Part shown: in pieces, positions 17,020 through 28,564 of the stretch
Layout: the number at the start of each line of letters is the position of its first letter
How positions within the stretch are numbered: position 1 is the stretch's first letter
DNA from: Kribbella capetownensis
GTDB taxonomy: Bacteria > Actinomycetota > Actinomycetes > Propionibacteriales > Kribbellaceae
Reading direction: 5' to 3'
NCBI RefSeq assembly: GCF_004331485.1
Contig: NZ_SJKD01000007.1
Coordinates: forward strand, 62,001-126,000
DNA: 64,000 bases
Translations under genes and position numbers: made by a program
The notes under the pieces: generated by a model
Told to the model about the DNA's origin: nothing
Databases searched by the model: none
What the model saw: only the letters and a program-made list of their open reading frames with translations

Positions 17020-18251
17020 CGCGCCGACTCCACGGTGCAAGCCGTCAGCAGGTGCTGTACGACGGTGTGGGCGTCGTGACGGGCGCCGTCGATGAAGCCC
17101 GAGTCGCGTCGGTGCTGGAACCGTTGCCCGACGACGTACACACCAGGAGCGGCGGTCATACCTCGGTCCTGCTGAATGTGGCCGTCGGGACCGACGATCG
17201 GCAACTGGAGCCACGGGTACTCCGGCCGGTAGCCGGTGGCGACCAGCACGGTCCCGATCCCCGCCATCGACAGGTCCACGCTCTGCGCAGGCGCAACCAG
17301 GCTGGACGGCCGGACGCCCGCCGGGACCTCGCTGGTGAGGCCGGTGCACGCGATGTACTCGTCGACCGCGTCGAGCAGCCGATGCATCCGCAGATCGGCC
17401 GCCGCAGCGGTGCCGGCCAGGTCCGACCGGAACAGCGCCCGTGATCCGTCCATGCCGTAGAAGCGGCCGAGCAGCCGAACCCCGGCACTCTGCAGCGTCG
17501 GTAGGTCGACCGCGCGCGGCCGCCCTCCCGGCCGGTGCCCGATCAGTTGCATCGACGGCTCCCGCCGGGCAGCCGCCGGATCGCGTACGTCGTCGATCGT
17601 CCGAGCCAGCCGTCCGATGCTCTCCAGCCACCAGAAGATGTCCATGCCGCGGTAGCAGCGAGGCATCCTGGTGTGCCGGCCGACCGACAGGTGTACCTGC
17701 CGGCCGGCCCGGTTGAGCTCGTCGGCGATCTGCACGCCGGACGATGAGGCACCGATCACCAGGACGCCTCCGGGAGCGAGCAGGCCCGGCGAGCGGTAGT
17801 TGTTCGCCGTCAGGACTTCGGCCGCGCCGAGTCCGCCCGGCACACGTGGTGCACCGTGCGGCCCGGTCGCGATGACGACGTGCCGGGCTCGCCAGGTACC
17901 GCGATCGGTGACCACTCGGTATCCCCCGGCGCTCGCCTGGGTGAGCTCCAGCACCGTGGCTTCGGACACCACCGGGGCGCCGAACGATTCGGCGTACTGC
18001 ACCAGATGGCGAACGAACCGGCCGGCACTCAGGTACCCGTCCGGATCGGGGCCGTCGTACTCCCAACCTGGCAGCCGCAGCATCCAGTTCGGATTGACCA
18101 GCCGGAGCGAGTCCCAGCGCTCGGTGCGCCACCGCTCGGCGATCCTGCCCCGCTCGATCACCACGTGGTCGCGACCGGCCCCGGTGAGCAGCCGGCTGAC
18201 CGCGAGTCCCGCGTGCCCGGCGCCGATCACGATCGTGTCGATGGTCCGCAT
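17016..18251 (-). CDS. Flavin-containing monooxygenase-like NAD(P)/FAD oxidoreductase
   Basis: A 411-residue protein with two Rossmann motifs: VIGAGHAGLAVSRLL near residue 10 for FAD, and VIGASSSGVQIADEL in the middle for NADPH. Between them are ERWRTERWDSLRLVNPNWMLRLPG and an ATG motif (VIATGPHG). This layout matches flavin monooxygenases that oxidise N, S or carbonyl groups; the substrate is unknown. It lies 32 bases downstream of osmC and is translationally coupled to the following FAD gene. Confidence 0.88.
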   Translation of the reverse strand: MRTIDTIVIGAGHAGLAVSRLLTGAGRDHVVIERGRIAERWRTERWDSLRLVNPNWMLRLPGWEYDGPDPDGYLSAGRFVRHLVQYAESFGAPVVSEATVLELTQASAGGYRVVTDRGTWRARHVVIATGPHGAPRVPGGLGAAEVLTANNYRSPGLLAPGGVLVIGASSSGVQIADELNRAGRQVHLSVGRHTRMPRCYRGMDIFWWLESIGRLARTIDDVRDPAAARREPSMQLIGHRPGGRPRAVDLPTLQSAGVRLLGRFYGMDGSRALFRSDLAGTAAAADLRMHRLLDAVDEYIACTGLTSEVPAGVRPSSLVAPAQSVDLSMAGIGTVLVATGYRPEYPWLQLPIVGPDGHIQQDRGMTAAPGVYVVGQRFQHRRDSGFIDGARHDAHTVVQHLLTACTVESAR

Positions 18252-18283
18252 CGTGCTCCCCCTCCCTGGCTGCTGCCGACGAC

Positions 18284-18856
18284 TCAGCCGGTGACCACGT
18301 CGATCACGACGGACGTCGGGTTGGCGAGTACGTCGTACACGGCCGAACGGCGCCGGGACTGCGCGACGATGCCGCGCAGGGTTTCGTCGTCGGCGTCGCC
18401 CTCGACGGCGAGCGACACCCGGATCTGCTCGTACCCGTTGCGGACGGAGCCGTCCGACAAGCCCAGGATCCCGAGCAGGTCGATGTCGCCCTCGACCGTC
18501 GACGTGACCTTGGTCAGCTCGACACCCCGCGCCGCGGCGATGTTGGCGATGCCGGCGGTCAGGCAGGCGGCGATCGCGTGCAGCAGGTACTCGACCGGCG
18601 TCGGGCCCTTGTCCGTGCCGACCAGGACGGCCGGGTGGTCGAAGTCGAGGACGGTGTCGGACTCGTGCCGCAGTTCCTGCATGGCACCGAAGAAGCCCGA
18701 CGCGGTGGAGCGGCTGTGCGTGCCGGTCTGCCAGGTGTTGCTCGCCCTGAACTGGAACTTCGCGATCTCGTTCTGCCCCTTGACCGCGTCGAGGGTGGCG
18801 AAGAGGGTCGCGGTGTCCACGCCGTTGCGGCGTGGCTTCTCGGTCGTCGTGGTCAT
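18284..18856 (-). CDS. OsmC-family protein
   Basis: A 190-residue protein of the OsmC/Ohr superfamily, with PTPVEYLLHAIAACLTAGIANIAAARGVEL holding one of the two family cysteines on the central helix. Family members reduce organic hydroperoxides or act on related thiol chemistry. Subgroup members with a single clear Cys are uncharacterised. It heads an operon with two flavin enzymes, suggesting a shared redox task. Confidence 0.88.
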   Translation of the reverse strand: MTTTTEKPRRNGVDTATLFATLDAVKGQNEIAKFQFRASNTWQTGTHSRSTASGFFGAMQELRHESDTVLDFDHPAVLVGTDKGPTPVEYLLHAIAACLTAGIANIAAARGVELTKVTSTVEGDIDLLGILGLSDGSVRNGYEQIRVSLAVEGDADDETLRGIVAQSRRRSAVYDVLANPTSVVIDVVTG

Positions 18857-18873
18857 GAATCCTCCCCTGATCG

Positions 18874-18913
18874 CGCCGGATCGTCCGGCGTCGTGGACAA
18901 CTGCCGACGACGC
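18874..18913. promoter_or_regulatory. Palindromes upstream of osmC
   Basis: CGCCGGA-TCG-TCCGGCG (18874-18890) is a perfect 7+7 inverted repeat. It partly overlaps a second pair, GCGTCGT at 18888-18894 and ACGACGC at 18907-18913. They lie 18-57 bases before the osmC start, so they may be an operator or a leader hairpin. The binding protein is unknown; the LacI-type regulator on the far side (18958) is one candidate. Confidence 0.4.
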
Positions 18914-18957
18914 TAGGAGGAGCGCCTTCCCCGGACCTTCCCGCCGTCTTCCCGGCG

Positions 18958-19995
18958 CTAGAGCAGGCGGGTGGTCGAATCCCGGACGATGAGCTCGGTG
19001 GCCAGCTCGATGTGGGACGTGTCCAGCGCACGGCCGCCGACCAGACGCATCAGGCTCTCGAACGCGAAGGCGCCCATCTGCTGCAAGGGCTGTCGAACGG
19101 TGGTCAGCGGCGGTGTCGACGATTCGGCCAGGAAGGTGTCGTCGAAGCCGACGACACTCAGATCCGCCGGCACCGCAAGTCCCTGCAGGCGGGCCGCTTC
19201 GATCACGCCGATGGCGATCGGATCATTGGCGGCGAGGACGGCAGTCGGCGGTCGCTCCAGCCCGAGCAGGCGCCGGCCTTCCGCGACCCCGGTCGCGGTG
19301 ATGTACAGACCGTGCGAGATGAGCTCCGTGTCGACGTGCAAACCGGCGTTCGTCATCGCCGCGAGATAGCCGTGCAGCCGGGCCTGTCCGCAGGACGACG
19401 ACTCCGGGCCACCGACGAAGGCGATCCGCTCGTGCCCCAACCCGATCAGGTGCTCGGTCGCGCCCAACGCACCGGTCCCGTTGGTCGCGCCAACAGTCGC
19501 CACCTCGATCGAGGGAAGGCTCAGCGCATCGATCGCCACCAAAGGAAGACCGGCACGGTCGACGGCGGCGCCCTGCAGTTCGGTGAGTTCGCAGGCGACG
19601 ACGATCATCCCTTCGTGCCCGGCAGCGCGCAGCCGCCGTACCCAGGCATCCGACGACGGGCCGCCCAGGACGTCATCGAGCAGGGCGACCACCACATCGA
19701 CCTCTGACTCCGCCGCGGCACCGCTGACACCGCGCAGGACTTCGACGGTGTACGGCGAGAGCAGGTCGTCGCAGACCAGGCCGACGGTCCGGACCCGCGT
19801 CTTCTTCCGTCCTCTCCGCTGGCGTTGCGGGACGTACCCGTGGTCGGCGAGCGCTCGCTCGACCCGGACCCGGGTCTCCTGGCCCACGTCCGGTCGCGCG
19901 TTCAGAACCTTCGACACCGTCGCCGTCGACACCCCGGCCGCTGCGGCGACAGTCGCCAGAGTCGTCCGCCCGCTGCCCGGTGCCGCCTGGTTCAC
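18958..19995 (-). CDS. LacI-family transcriptional regulator
   Basis: A 345-residue protein with HTH TTLATVAAAAGVSTATVSKVLNARPDVG, the basic linker RQRRGRKKTRVR, and a sugar-binding-like effector domain (VVGFDDTFLAESSTPPLTTVRQP). The GTG start at 19995 overlaps the nitronate monooxygenase stop (GTGA). Target operators are not obvious nearby. Confidence 0.9.
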   Translation of the reverse strand: MNQAAPGSGRTTLATVAAAAGVSTATVSKVLNARPDVGQETRVRVERALADHGYVPQRQRRGRKKTRVRTVGLVCDDLLSPYTVEVLRGVSGAAAESEVDVVVALLDDVLGGPSSDAWVRRLRAAGHEGMIVVACELTELQGAAVDRAGLPLVAIDALSLPSIEVATVGATNGTGALGATEHLIGLGHERIAFVGGPESSSCGQARLHGYLAAMTNAGLHVDTELISHGLYITATGVAEGRRLLGLERPPTAVLAANDPIAIGVIEAARLQGLAVPADLSVVGFDDTFLAESSTPPLTTVRQPLQQMGAFAFESLMRLVGGRALDTSHIELATELIVRDSTTRLL

Positions 19996-20939
19996 TGGTT
20001 GCTCGCGGCCTGGAGGTAGGTGCGGTAGCTCGCGAAACCTTCGAGGACTTCGGCGGCTGTCGGTTGGCCGGTGAGGGCGCCGACGCCTTGGCCCGCGTAG
20101 ATCGACGCGCGGGTGGGATCACCGGCGCGGGTGCCCTCGACGTAGTCGGCGTGCCCGCTGTCCTTCGTCTTGAGTTCCTCCTCGCGACCGACCCAACTGT
20201 CGAAGAAGTCGTTGCGCAGCGCGCGGCCGCCGAACTCGTCCGGCCAGCCCGCGCGTGACGCCGCGTCGAAGACCGTGCCGTAGACGGTGTCGGTCTCGTC
20301 CGCCTCGATCACCCGGCGGCGGACCGGCTCCGACGTCAACGCCTCGACGCAAGTGAGGAACGCCGTACCGATCCAGCCACCTGCTGCTCCAGCGGCCAGT
20401 ACGGCGGCCAGCCCGCGCGGACCGGAGATGCCGCCGGCCGCGAGCACCGGGCGGTCGGTGAGGTCGAGGATCGCCTGCAGCAGCGGGAGGGTGGCGACCT
20501 CGTTGCGGCCGTGACCGCCTGCCTCGGCACCCCGCGCGACGATCACATCGACGCCGGCGTCGATCGCCTGCCGCGCGTCCGCGACCGTCCCCGCCTGGGT
20601 CGCGACGACGATGCCTTCCTTCTGCAGCGCCTCGACGTACGGCGTGTAGTCGCCGAAGCTGAGCGACACCAAGGCCGGCTTGAGCTCGAGTACCGCGTCG
20701 AGATGCTCGGGCCGCTCGTCCACCGACCAGGCCATCAGCCCGATCCCGTACGGGTTCCCGCCCGCCGCGGCCACGGCTCCCTCAGTCCGGATCCAGTCAG
20801 CGGTGACCGCCGACCCGGCTCCCAGCATCCCGAGTCCCCCGGCCGCCGAGATCGCGGCCGTCAGCTTCCCGCCACTCACGTTCGCCATCGGTGCCCCCAC
20901 CACAGGCACCCCCAGACCGAACCGCTCCTTCAGCCACAT
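19992..20939 (-). CDS. Nitronate monooxygenase family (FMN TIM-barrel) protein
   Basis: A 315-residue protein resembling 2-nitropropane dioxygenase/nitronate monooxygenases: FGLGVPVVGAPMANVSGGKL at the N-terminus, ARGAEAGGHG for FMN phosphate binding, then LPLLQAILDLTDRPVLAAGGI. These flavoenzymes oxidise alkyl nitronates. I use ATG at 20939 (MWLKERFGL), since longer frames would translate the hairpin that ends the secA transcript. It is coupled to the lacI gene downstream. Confidence 0.88.
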   Translation of the reverse strand: MWLKERFGLGVPVVGAPMANVSGGKLTAAISAAGGLGMLGAGSAVTADWIRTEGAVAAAGGNPYGIGLMAWSVDERPEHLDAVLELKPALVSLSFGDYTPYVEALQKEGIVVATQAGTVADARQAIDAGVDVIVARGAEAGGHGRNEVATLPLLQAILDLTDRPVLAAGGISGPRGLAAVLAAGAAGGWIGTAFLTCVEALTSEPVRRRVIEADETDTVYGTVFDAASRAGWPDEFGGRALRNDFFDSWVGREEELKTKDSGHADYVEGTRAGDPTRASIYAGQGVGALTGQPTAAEVLEGFASYRTYLQAASNQ

Positions 20940-20957
20940 GCGACCACACCACCACAG

Positions 20958-20991
20958 CAGTGTGGCTCCCGCCAAGACGGGAGCCACACTG
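20958..20991 (-). terminator. Hairpin terminator after secA
   Basis: A perfect 14-bp stem (20958-20971 with 20978-20991) with loop CCAAGA lies between the secA stop (21012) and the nitronate monooxygenase start. There is no T-run, which is common for actinobacterial hairpin terminators. Confidence 0.75.
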
Positions 20992-21011
20992 TGCAGAACT
21001 CTAAGAGGGCG

Positions 21012-23918
<2,907 letters not shown>

Positions 23919-24102
23919 GGTGGGGAGTTCTCTCCTTGCTGCTGAAGCCTGGGTTGCGGCATGAGCCGACAGGCGCGTCCGACCCACAGGCGGGCGCGCG
24001 TGACCCATGGTACGGGGCTGGGTGTGTCAATCCACTCCCGCTGCGTGCCTTGGGGCTTACCCGACCCACGCTCCGGGACGCCGAAAAGTTCCGGTTGCGC
24101 AA

Positions 24103-25314
24103 TCAGAAACCGCGCAGGGCGTCACTCAGCGCAGGCGAGAGGTCACCCCCACCGGCCACCCGGACCTGGTCCAGACCGAGCCAGCCCGCCAGTTGGACGA
24201 GCTCCGCGGCCAGCTCGTCGGGGGTCTCCACCGGCGCCTTCGGCTCCGCGTGCGCCGACTGGACCAGCAGCACGCCGGCCGTCCGGTCCGACTTCAGGTC
24301 CACCCGCGCCACCAACCGGTCGCCGAGCAGGAACGGGAGGACGTAGTACCCGTAGATGCGTTTCTCGGCCGGCACATAGATCTCGATCCTGTACCGGAAG
24401 TCGAACAGCACCTCGGTCCGGGTGCGCTCGAACACCAGCGAGTCGAACGGGCTGACCAGGGCCCGCGTGTTCACCCTCCGCGGCAGCCGCGCGTCCCGGT
24501 GCAGGTACGCCGGCCGCTTCCAACCCTCGATCTGGACCGGCAGCAGCTCACCCTCCTCGACCAACTCCTGGATCGCCTGCGCGGTCGGGTCAGGCGCAGT
24601 CCGGAAGTAGTCCCTCAGGCACTGCGCAGTCGCCACGCCATGCGCCTTCGCCGCAATCGACACCAGCCCCCGATGTGCTTCGGCAACGGACGGCGTCGGA
24701 GTCGCCAGTACGGCGGCCGGCAGCACCCGCTCAGGTAGGTCGTACTGCCGCTCGAACTGCTGGTTGCGGCGCGCCACCGTGATCTGGCCCGCGTAGAAGA
24801 GGAACTCGAGGGCTCGCTTGACGTCGGACCAGTTCCAGCCCCAGTTGTCCCGCTCGCGCTCGACGTCGTCATCGATCTCCCGAGCGGTCAGCGGCCCGTG
24901 CTCGCGGACGTCCGCGAGCACCTGCTTGACCAGGTCCGGCCGCTGCTGCGCGATCGCGCGCGGGCCACCCCACGCCTCGGTCATCGCGCGGTCCATCCGC
25001 CAGCGCATCAGCGGATGGGTCTCGACCGGGATCAGCGACGCCTCGTGCGCCCAGTACTCGACCAGTCGCCGAGGCGCCTTGCCGCTGGCACGGTCGAGCA
25101 GCGCCCGCGGATACGGACCGAGCCGGGAGTAGAGCGGCAGGTACTGCGCGCGGCTGAGCACGTTGACCGAGTCGATCTGGATCAGGCCGATCCGGCCGAG
25201 CACGCGGGCCAGCGCCCGGGCGTCGGGCACTCCCTTCGGCCGCGGGTCCATGAAGCCTTGGGCCGCCAGCGCGACCCGTCGCGCCTGCGCCGTCGACAAC
25301 ACCTGCGTAGTCAT
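24103..25314 (-). CDS. Winged-helix DNA glycosylase-like protein (YcaQ/AlkX, HTH_42)
   Basis: A 403-residue protein. The family block (QARRVALAAQGF, then IGLIQIDSVNVLSRAQYLPLYSRLG, then RLVEYWAHEASLIP) spans the first 110 residues. A later winged-helix part contains FLLGDRLVARVDLKSDR. Related E. coli YcaQ and Streptomyces AlkX unhook DNA interstrand crosslinks. The catalytic QxD-type residues appear in IQIDSVN. DNA-repair activity is inferred from the family. Confidence 0.85.
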   Translation of the reverse strand: MTTQVLSTAQARRVALAAQGFMDPRPKGVPDARALARVLGRIGLIQIDSVNVLSRAQYLPLYSRLGPYPRALLDRASGKAPRRLVEYWAHEASLIPVETHPLMRWRMDRAMTEAWGGPRAIAQQRPDLVKQVLADVREHGPLTAREIDDDVERERDNWGWNWSDVKRALEFLFYAGQITVARRNQQFERQYDLPERVLPAAVLATPTPSVAEAHRGLVSIAAKAHGVATAQCLRDYFRTAPDPTAQAIQELVEEGELLPVQIEGWKRPAYLHRDARLPRRVNTRALVSPFDSLVFERTRTEVLFDFRYRIEIYVPAEKRIYGYYVLPFLLGDRLVARVDLKSDRTAGVLLVQSAHAEPKAPVETPDELAAELVQLAGWLGLDQVRVAGGGDLSPALSDALRGF

Positions 25315-25351
25315 CTTCGAGATTCTGCCCGGCTCCACCGACAGAATCCGC

Positions 25352-25864
25352 TCAGCGCCGGTCCTGCACCGGTACGACGACCAGCCGGTCCACCAGATCC
25401 TTGCTCGGAGGGCCGGACAGCAGCCCCCGGGACCACAGCTCATCGACCGACCGGAAGCGACCCGTCTCAGTGCGGCTCGACACGATGGCCGTCGCGCGTT
25501 GCTGATCCAGCCCGGGCAGCGCCGACAACACCTCGGCCGGGGCGTCGTTGAGGTCGACCTGGCCGCCGTACTTCCGGCCGCCGATGATGAGCGCGGCCTG
25601 GATGCTCGCCACGCCCATGCTGGCCAGCAGTACGAAGACGACGGGGTCAGGGCTCGGGTGATCCGGCTCGCCCCAGCCGGGCACCCAGAAGGCGACGGCC
25701 GTGCCCAGATAGACCAGCGCGGACACCGCAAGCAGCAGACTCCGCCGCCGGAACGCCAGGATGCCGAACATGATCGGGCTGCCGACGCCGATCGTCACCA
25801 GAGGCACGGCGGCGCCGGCCAGCTTCAGCCAGACCGTCTTCCAGTTGGTTCGAGGCGCACGCAC
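25352..25864 (-). CDS. Membrane protein with helix-hairpin-helix (ComEA-like) domain
   Basis: A 170-residue protein with about three hydrophobic segments in the first 95 residues, then a ComEA-type HhH module (VDLNDAPAEVLSALPGLDQQRATAIVSSR, then GRFRSVDELWSRGLL). The HhH module usually touches DNA non-specifically, but in membrane-anchored actinobacterial versions its role is unknown. It lies 37 bases upstream of the YcaQ-like gene. Confidence 0.8.
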   Translation of the reverse strand: MRAPRTNWKTVWLKLAGAAVPLVTIGVGSPIMFGILAFRRRSLLLAVSALVYLGTAVAFWVPGWGEPDHPSPDPVVFVLLASMGVASIQAALIIGGRKYGGQVDLNDAPAEVLSALPGLDQQRATAIVSSRTETGRFRSVDELWSRGLLSGPPSKDLVDRLVVVPVQDRR

Positions 25865-25998
25865 GGCCGAACTGTAGTGGGAGCCCGGGCCATAACTCGG
25901 GAGTTACCGCAAGTGGGAGGTGCGCTACAGAGGGTGTTCGGGGGACGCTCCAACCAGGCCGCGCCGCCCGTGTGGCCCCTATCAACCTGGAGTGAGGC

Positions 25999-26814
25999 AT
26001 GACAGGAAGATTGCAGTTGGTCCGTGCTGCCCTGGCAGCCGGTGTGCTGGCCGCGGCGTCCCTCGGTGCGGTGGCCGTCGCCGGCTCCGCATCGGCCGCG
26101 GAAGCGCCGGACGGACCCAAGACCCGGATCGTCGGTGGCACCATCGCCCACACCGCCGACACCCCGTGGGCCATCCAGCTGTCGAACAGCGGCTCCCCCG
26201 ATCCCACCGGCGAGTGGTGCGGATCGACGCTGGTCGCGGCGAACAAGATCGTGACCGCCGCGCACTGCGCCCAGGAGTCGGCGAGCACCTACACCGCGAT
26301 CCAGGGCCGGGACGTGCTGACCGACACGTCCAGCGGCAAGGAGTCCAAGATCAGCAGCATCTGGGTGGACCCGGAGTACGGCAGCGCCGGCGGCCACGAC
26401 GTGGCTGTGATGACGCTGGCCACGCCGTTCGACGGCGTACCCACCCTGGCGCTGGAGACCGACGCGGGGGCGGACACAGCTGGAGCACCGTCGGTGGTCT
26501 ACGGCTGGGGCGACACCGAGGGCACCGGTCCGGCGGACACCTTCCAGAAGGTGGACGTGCCGGTGCTGGGTGACGAGTACTGCGAGCAGGCGTACGCGAG
26601 CGAGGGCTACACCGCGAACGGCGAGATCTGCGCCGGCTACGAGGACGGCGGCAAGGACTCCTGCCAGGGCGACTCGGGCGGGCCGCTGGTCCTGAACGGC
26701 CGCCTGTTCGGCGTGGTCTCGTGGGGTATCGGGTGCGCGGACGCCGGTAACCCGGGCGTCTACGCGGAGGTGGCGACGTACGCGGCCGAACTCCAGTCCC
26801 AGATCGACGGATAG
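25999..26814 (+). CDS. Secreted trypsin-like serine protease (S1 family)
   Basis: A 271-residue preproprotein. The signal peptide ends ASAAEA near residue 35. A short propeptide precedes IVGG at 44-47, the site of zymogen activation after Arg43. Catalytic triad: His89 in TAAHC, Asp134 in HDVAVM, Ser226 in GDSGGP. Asp220, six residues before Ser226, predicts trypsin-like cleavage after Arg/Lys. Cysteine pairs typical of S1 (C74-C90, C195/C211, C222/C246) are present. It is followed by a strong terminator. Confidence 0.95.
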   Translation: MTGRLQLVRAALAAGVLAAASLGAVAVAGSASAAEAPDGPKTRIVGGTIAHTADTPWAIQLSNSGSPDPTGEWCGSTLVAANKIVTAAHCAQESASTYTAIQGRDVLTDTSSGKESKISSIWVDPEYGSAGGHDVAVMTLATPFDGVPTLALETDAGADTAGAPSVVYGWGDTEGTGPADTFQKVDVPVLGDEYCEQAYASEGYTANGEICAGYEDGGKDSCQGDSGGPLVLNGRLFGVVSWGIGCADAGNPGVYAEVATYAAELQSQIDG

Positions 26815-26833
26815 CCGACCGTCACAGGGAAGT

Positions 26834-26867
26834 AGAAGGGGCCGGGCTGGTCAGCCCGGCCCCTTCT
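26834..26867 (+). terminator. Intrinsic-type terminator after the protease
   Basis: Perfect 15-bp stem AGAAGGGGCCGGGCT / AGCCCGGCCCCTTCT with loop GGTC, placed 20 bases after the protease stop. It can also serve the convergent hpf gene. Confidence 0.85.
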
Positions 26868-26925
26868 CTGTTGCGCTCCTCCCGGAACCTCGGAGGTCGG
26901 CCTCACGCGACCGGAGCGGGGTGGA

Positions 26926-27549
26926 TCAGACGGTCAGGCGGATCACGCCGTAGTCGTAGCCGCGGCGCCGGTAGACGACGCTGGGCTGGTTCTCGTCCGC
27001 ATCCACGAAGAGATAGAAGTCGTGCCCGACCAGTTCGAGCTCGTAGAGCGCCTGGTCCAGGGACATCGGCTTGGCGGTGTGGGTCTTCTCGCGCATCACC
27101 AGGGGTCCGTCCCCGGTGACCGTGAGGGATCCGAACTTGTACGTCGCCACTTCGTCGTCGGCGACTGTCTCCTCCACTGCTGGTGTGCCGTTGAGCGGCT
27201 GCTTCGCGTTCACGTGCCGCAGGCCTTCCGGCGAGCGCTCACCGCGGTGCACCCGGCGCCGGTCCGCCGCCTTGCGGACCTGGGCCCGGAGCCGGTCGAG
27301 GCAGACGTCGAACGCCGCCTGCTTGGTCTCGCCGCAGGCTTCGGCGCGGACCACCGGCCCCTTGGTGTACATGGTGAGCTCGACACGCATCGCCCGATCG
27401 TGCTGTCGCGGGTTCTTCTCCTGGCTGACTTCTACCTCGCACCGCAGTACCCGGTGATCGACCTTCTCGATCCGCTCGAGTTTTTCCTCGACGTACTGCC
27501 GGAAGCGGTCACTGACCTCGCAGTGATGACCCTTGACAACGACGTCCAC
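26926..27549 (-). CDS. hpf: Long-form ribosome hibernation promoting factor
   Basis: A 207-residue protein. The N-terminal HPF/YfiA domain (about 1-105) contains VVVKGHHCEVSDRFRQYVEEKLERIEK. After a variable linker, the C-terminal dimerisation domain (about 150-205) has MSLDQALYELELVGHDFYLFVDADENQPSVVYRRRGYDYGVI. It dimerises 70S ribosomes into inactive 100S in stationary phase. GTG at 27549 is chosen because GGAGG sits 5 bases upstream; the longer ATG frame (27561) would place this Shine-Dalgarno inside the coding region. Confidence 0.95.
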   Translation of the reverse strand: MDVVVKGHHCEVSDRFRQYVEEKLERIEKVDHRVLRCEVEVSQEKNPRQHDRAMRVELTMYTKGPVVRAEACGETKQAAFDVCLDRLRAQVRKAADRRRVHRGERSPEGLRHVNAKQPLNGTPAVEETVADDEVATYKFGSLTVTGDGPLVMREKTHTAKPMSLDQALYELELVGHDFYLFVDADENQPSVVYRRRGYDYGVIRLTV

Positions 27550-27561
27550 GGAAACCTCCAT

Positions 27562-27798
27562 CGATCGGCGACTTCTTCTACACCTCCGGACCCCCGCCAG
27601 CCGGTGAAATCCACTCCGTCTCACTGTGTCGGTTGCGGTTGGGGCGCCCGAAACGAGAACACCCGCCATCACGCCCGTCGGACTCCGCAGTGAGGATTCC
27701 GGCTGATCCGGTCCTGCACCACTTCCCTGCCCGACAAGCCCGTGCGGGTGTCATAGGCCAACGCTAGTCGGCTTCGGCGAAAACCGGTAGGGAAGTTC
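27562..27798 (-). other. Intergenic region upstream of hpf
   Basis: This 237-bp region holds no gene. It contains an imperfect hairpin around GACACCCG / CGGGCTTGTC (about 27737-27752 on the plus strand). Promoters for hpf must lie here, since comF upstream is on the same strand 250 bp away, but no convincing -10/-35 pair was identified. Confidence 0.35.
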
Positions 27799-28497
27799 TC
27801 ATGAACCAGACGGCCGCTGCCGACGGGTCGCGGCCAGCACCGCGCAGCCCAGCACCGGAATTCCCCCGGTTTCCAAGGCGCGGCAGGCTTCGCTGAGCGT
27901 GGAACCGGTGGTGATCACGTCGTCGACCAGCAGGACCGGTTGATCGGTCAGCGTTTCAGCCCAGCGCGAACGAAGCGCGAAAGCCCCGGCCAGGTTGGCC
28001 GTTCGGCGTTCCGCGGACAGTCCGGCCTGGTCGTCAGGACGCCGTACGACGGACAGCGCGAGCGCCGGCCTGGCGTCGACGCCACTGCGCCGGAGCGCCC
28101 GCACGGCGGCCTTGGTGATCCGCGCCAACGGGTCGTGGCCACGCTGCCGGACGGTCGAAGGCGCTGATGGGACAGGGCAGATCCACACTCCCGGATGGTT
28201 GCCGAGAGCCGCGAGCACGGCGGTCGCCAGGACCTGCCCGAGCGGACGAGCAAGCGCGTACCGGGCCTCCTCCTTGTGCGCGATGATCAGCTTCCGCACC
28301 TGATCGGCGTACGGCGCTGCCGCGGTCGGTGGCGGCAGTCCGTGCGGACGCGGGTCGGGCCAGGCACGGAACGGAGTCACTGAGGTCAGTAGCTCCCGGC
28401 AACCACCACAGAGAGTGACTCCGGGCCGGTCGCAGCCCGCGCAGCGCCCACCCAGGACGAGATCGGCGAACGCGTCCCGGACCGGCATCGCACCCAC
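27799..28497 (-). CDS. ComF-family phosphoribosyltransferase-like protein
   Basis: A 232-residue protein with an N-terminal zinc finger (C19, C22, C30, C33 in CAGC/CGGC) and a type I phosphoribosyltransferase domain. The PRPP loop is VLLVDDVITTGSTLSEA near residues 192-208, with VPSAPSTVRQRGHDPLARI upstream. ComFC homologues are needed for DNA uptake in competent bacteria; in actinobacteria the role is unclear. GTG 28497 or ATG 28488 could be the start. Confidence 0.88.
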   Translation of the reverse strand: MGAMPVRDAFADLVLGGRCAGCDRPGVTLCGGCRELLTSVTPFRAWPDPRPHGLPPPTAAAPYADQVRKLIIAHKEEARYALARPLGQVLATAVLAALGNHPGVWICPVPSAPSTVRQRGHDPLARITKAAVRALRRSGVDARPALALSVVRRPDDQAGLSAERRTANLAGAFALRSRWAETLTDQPVLLVDDVITTGSTLSEACRALETGGIPVLGCAVLAATRRQRPSGS

Positions 28498-28564
28498 GAT
28501 CGGCGACGCCGCCCCGGCGCCGCAACCGCCCCGGCGCCGGCCTGTGGATATCTCGCGGCCGAGG

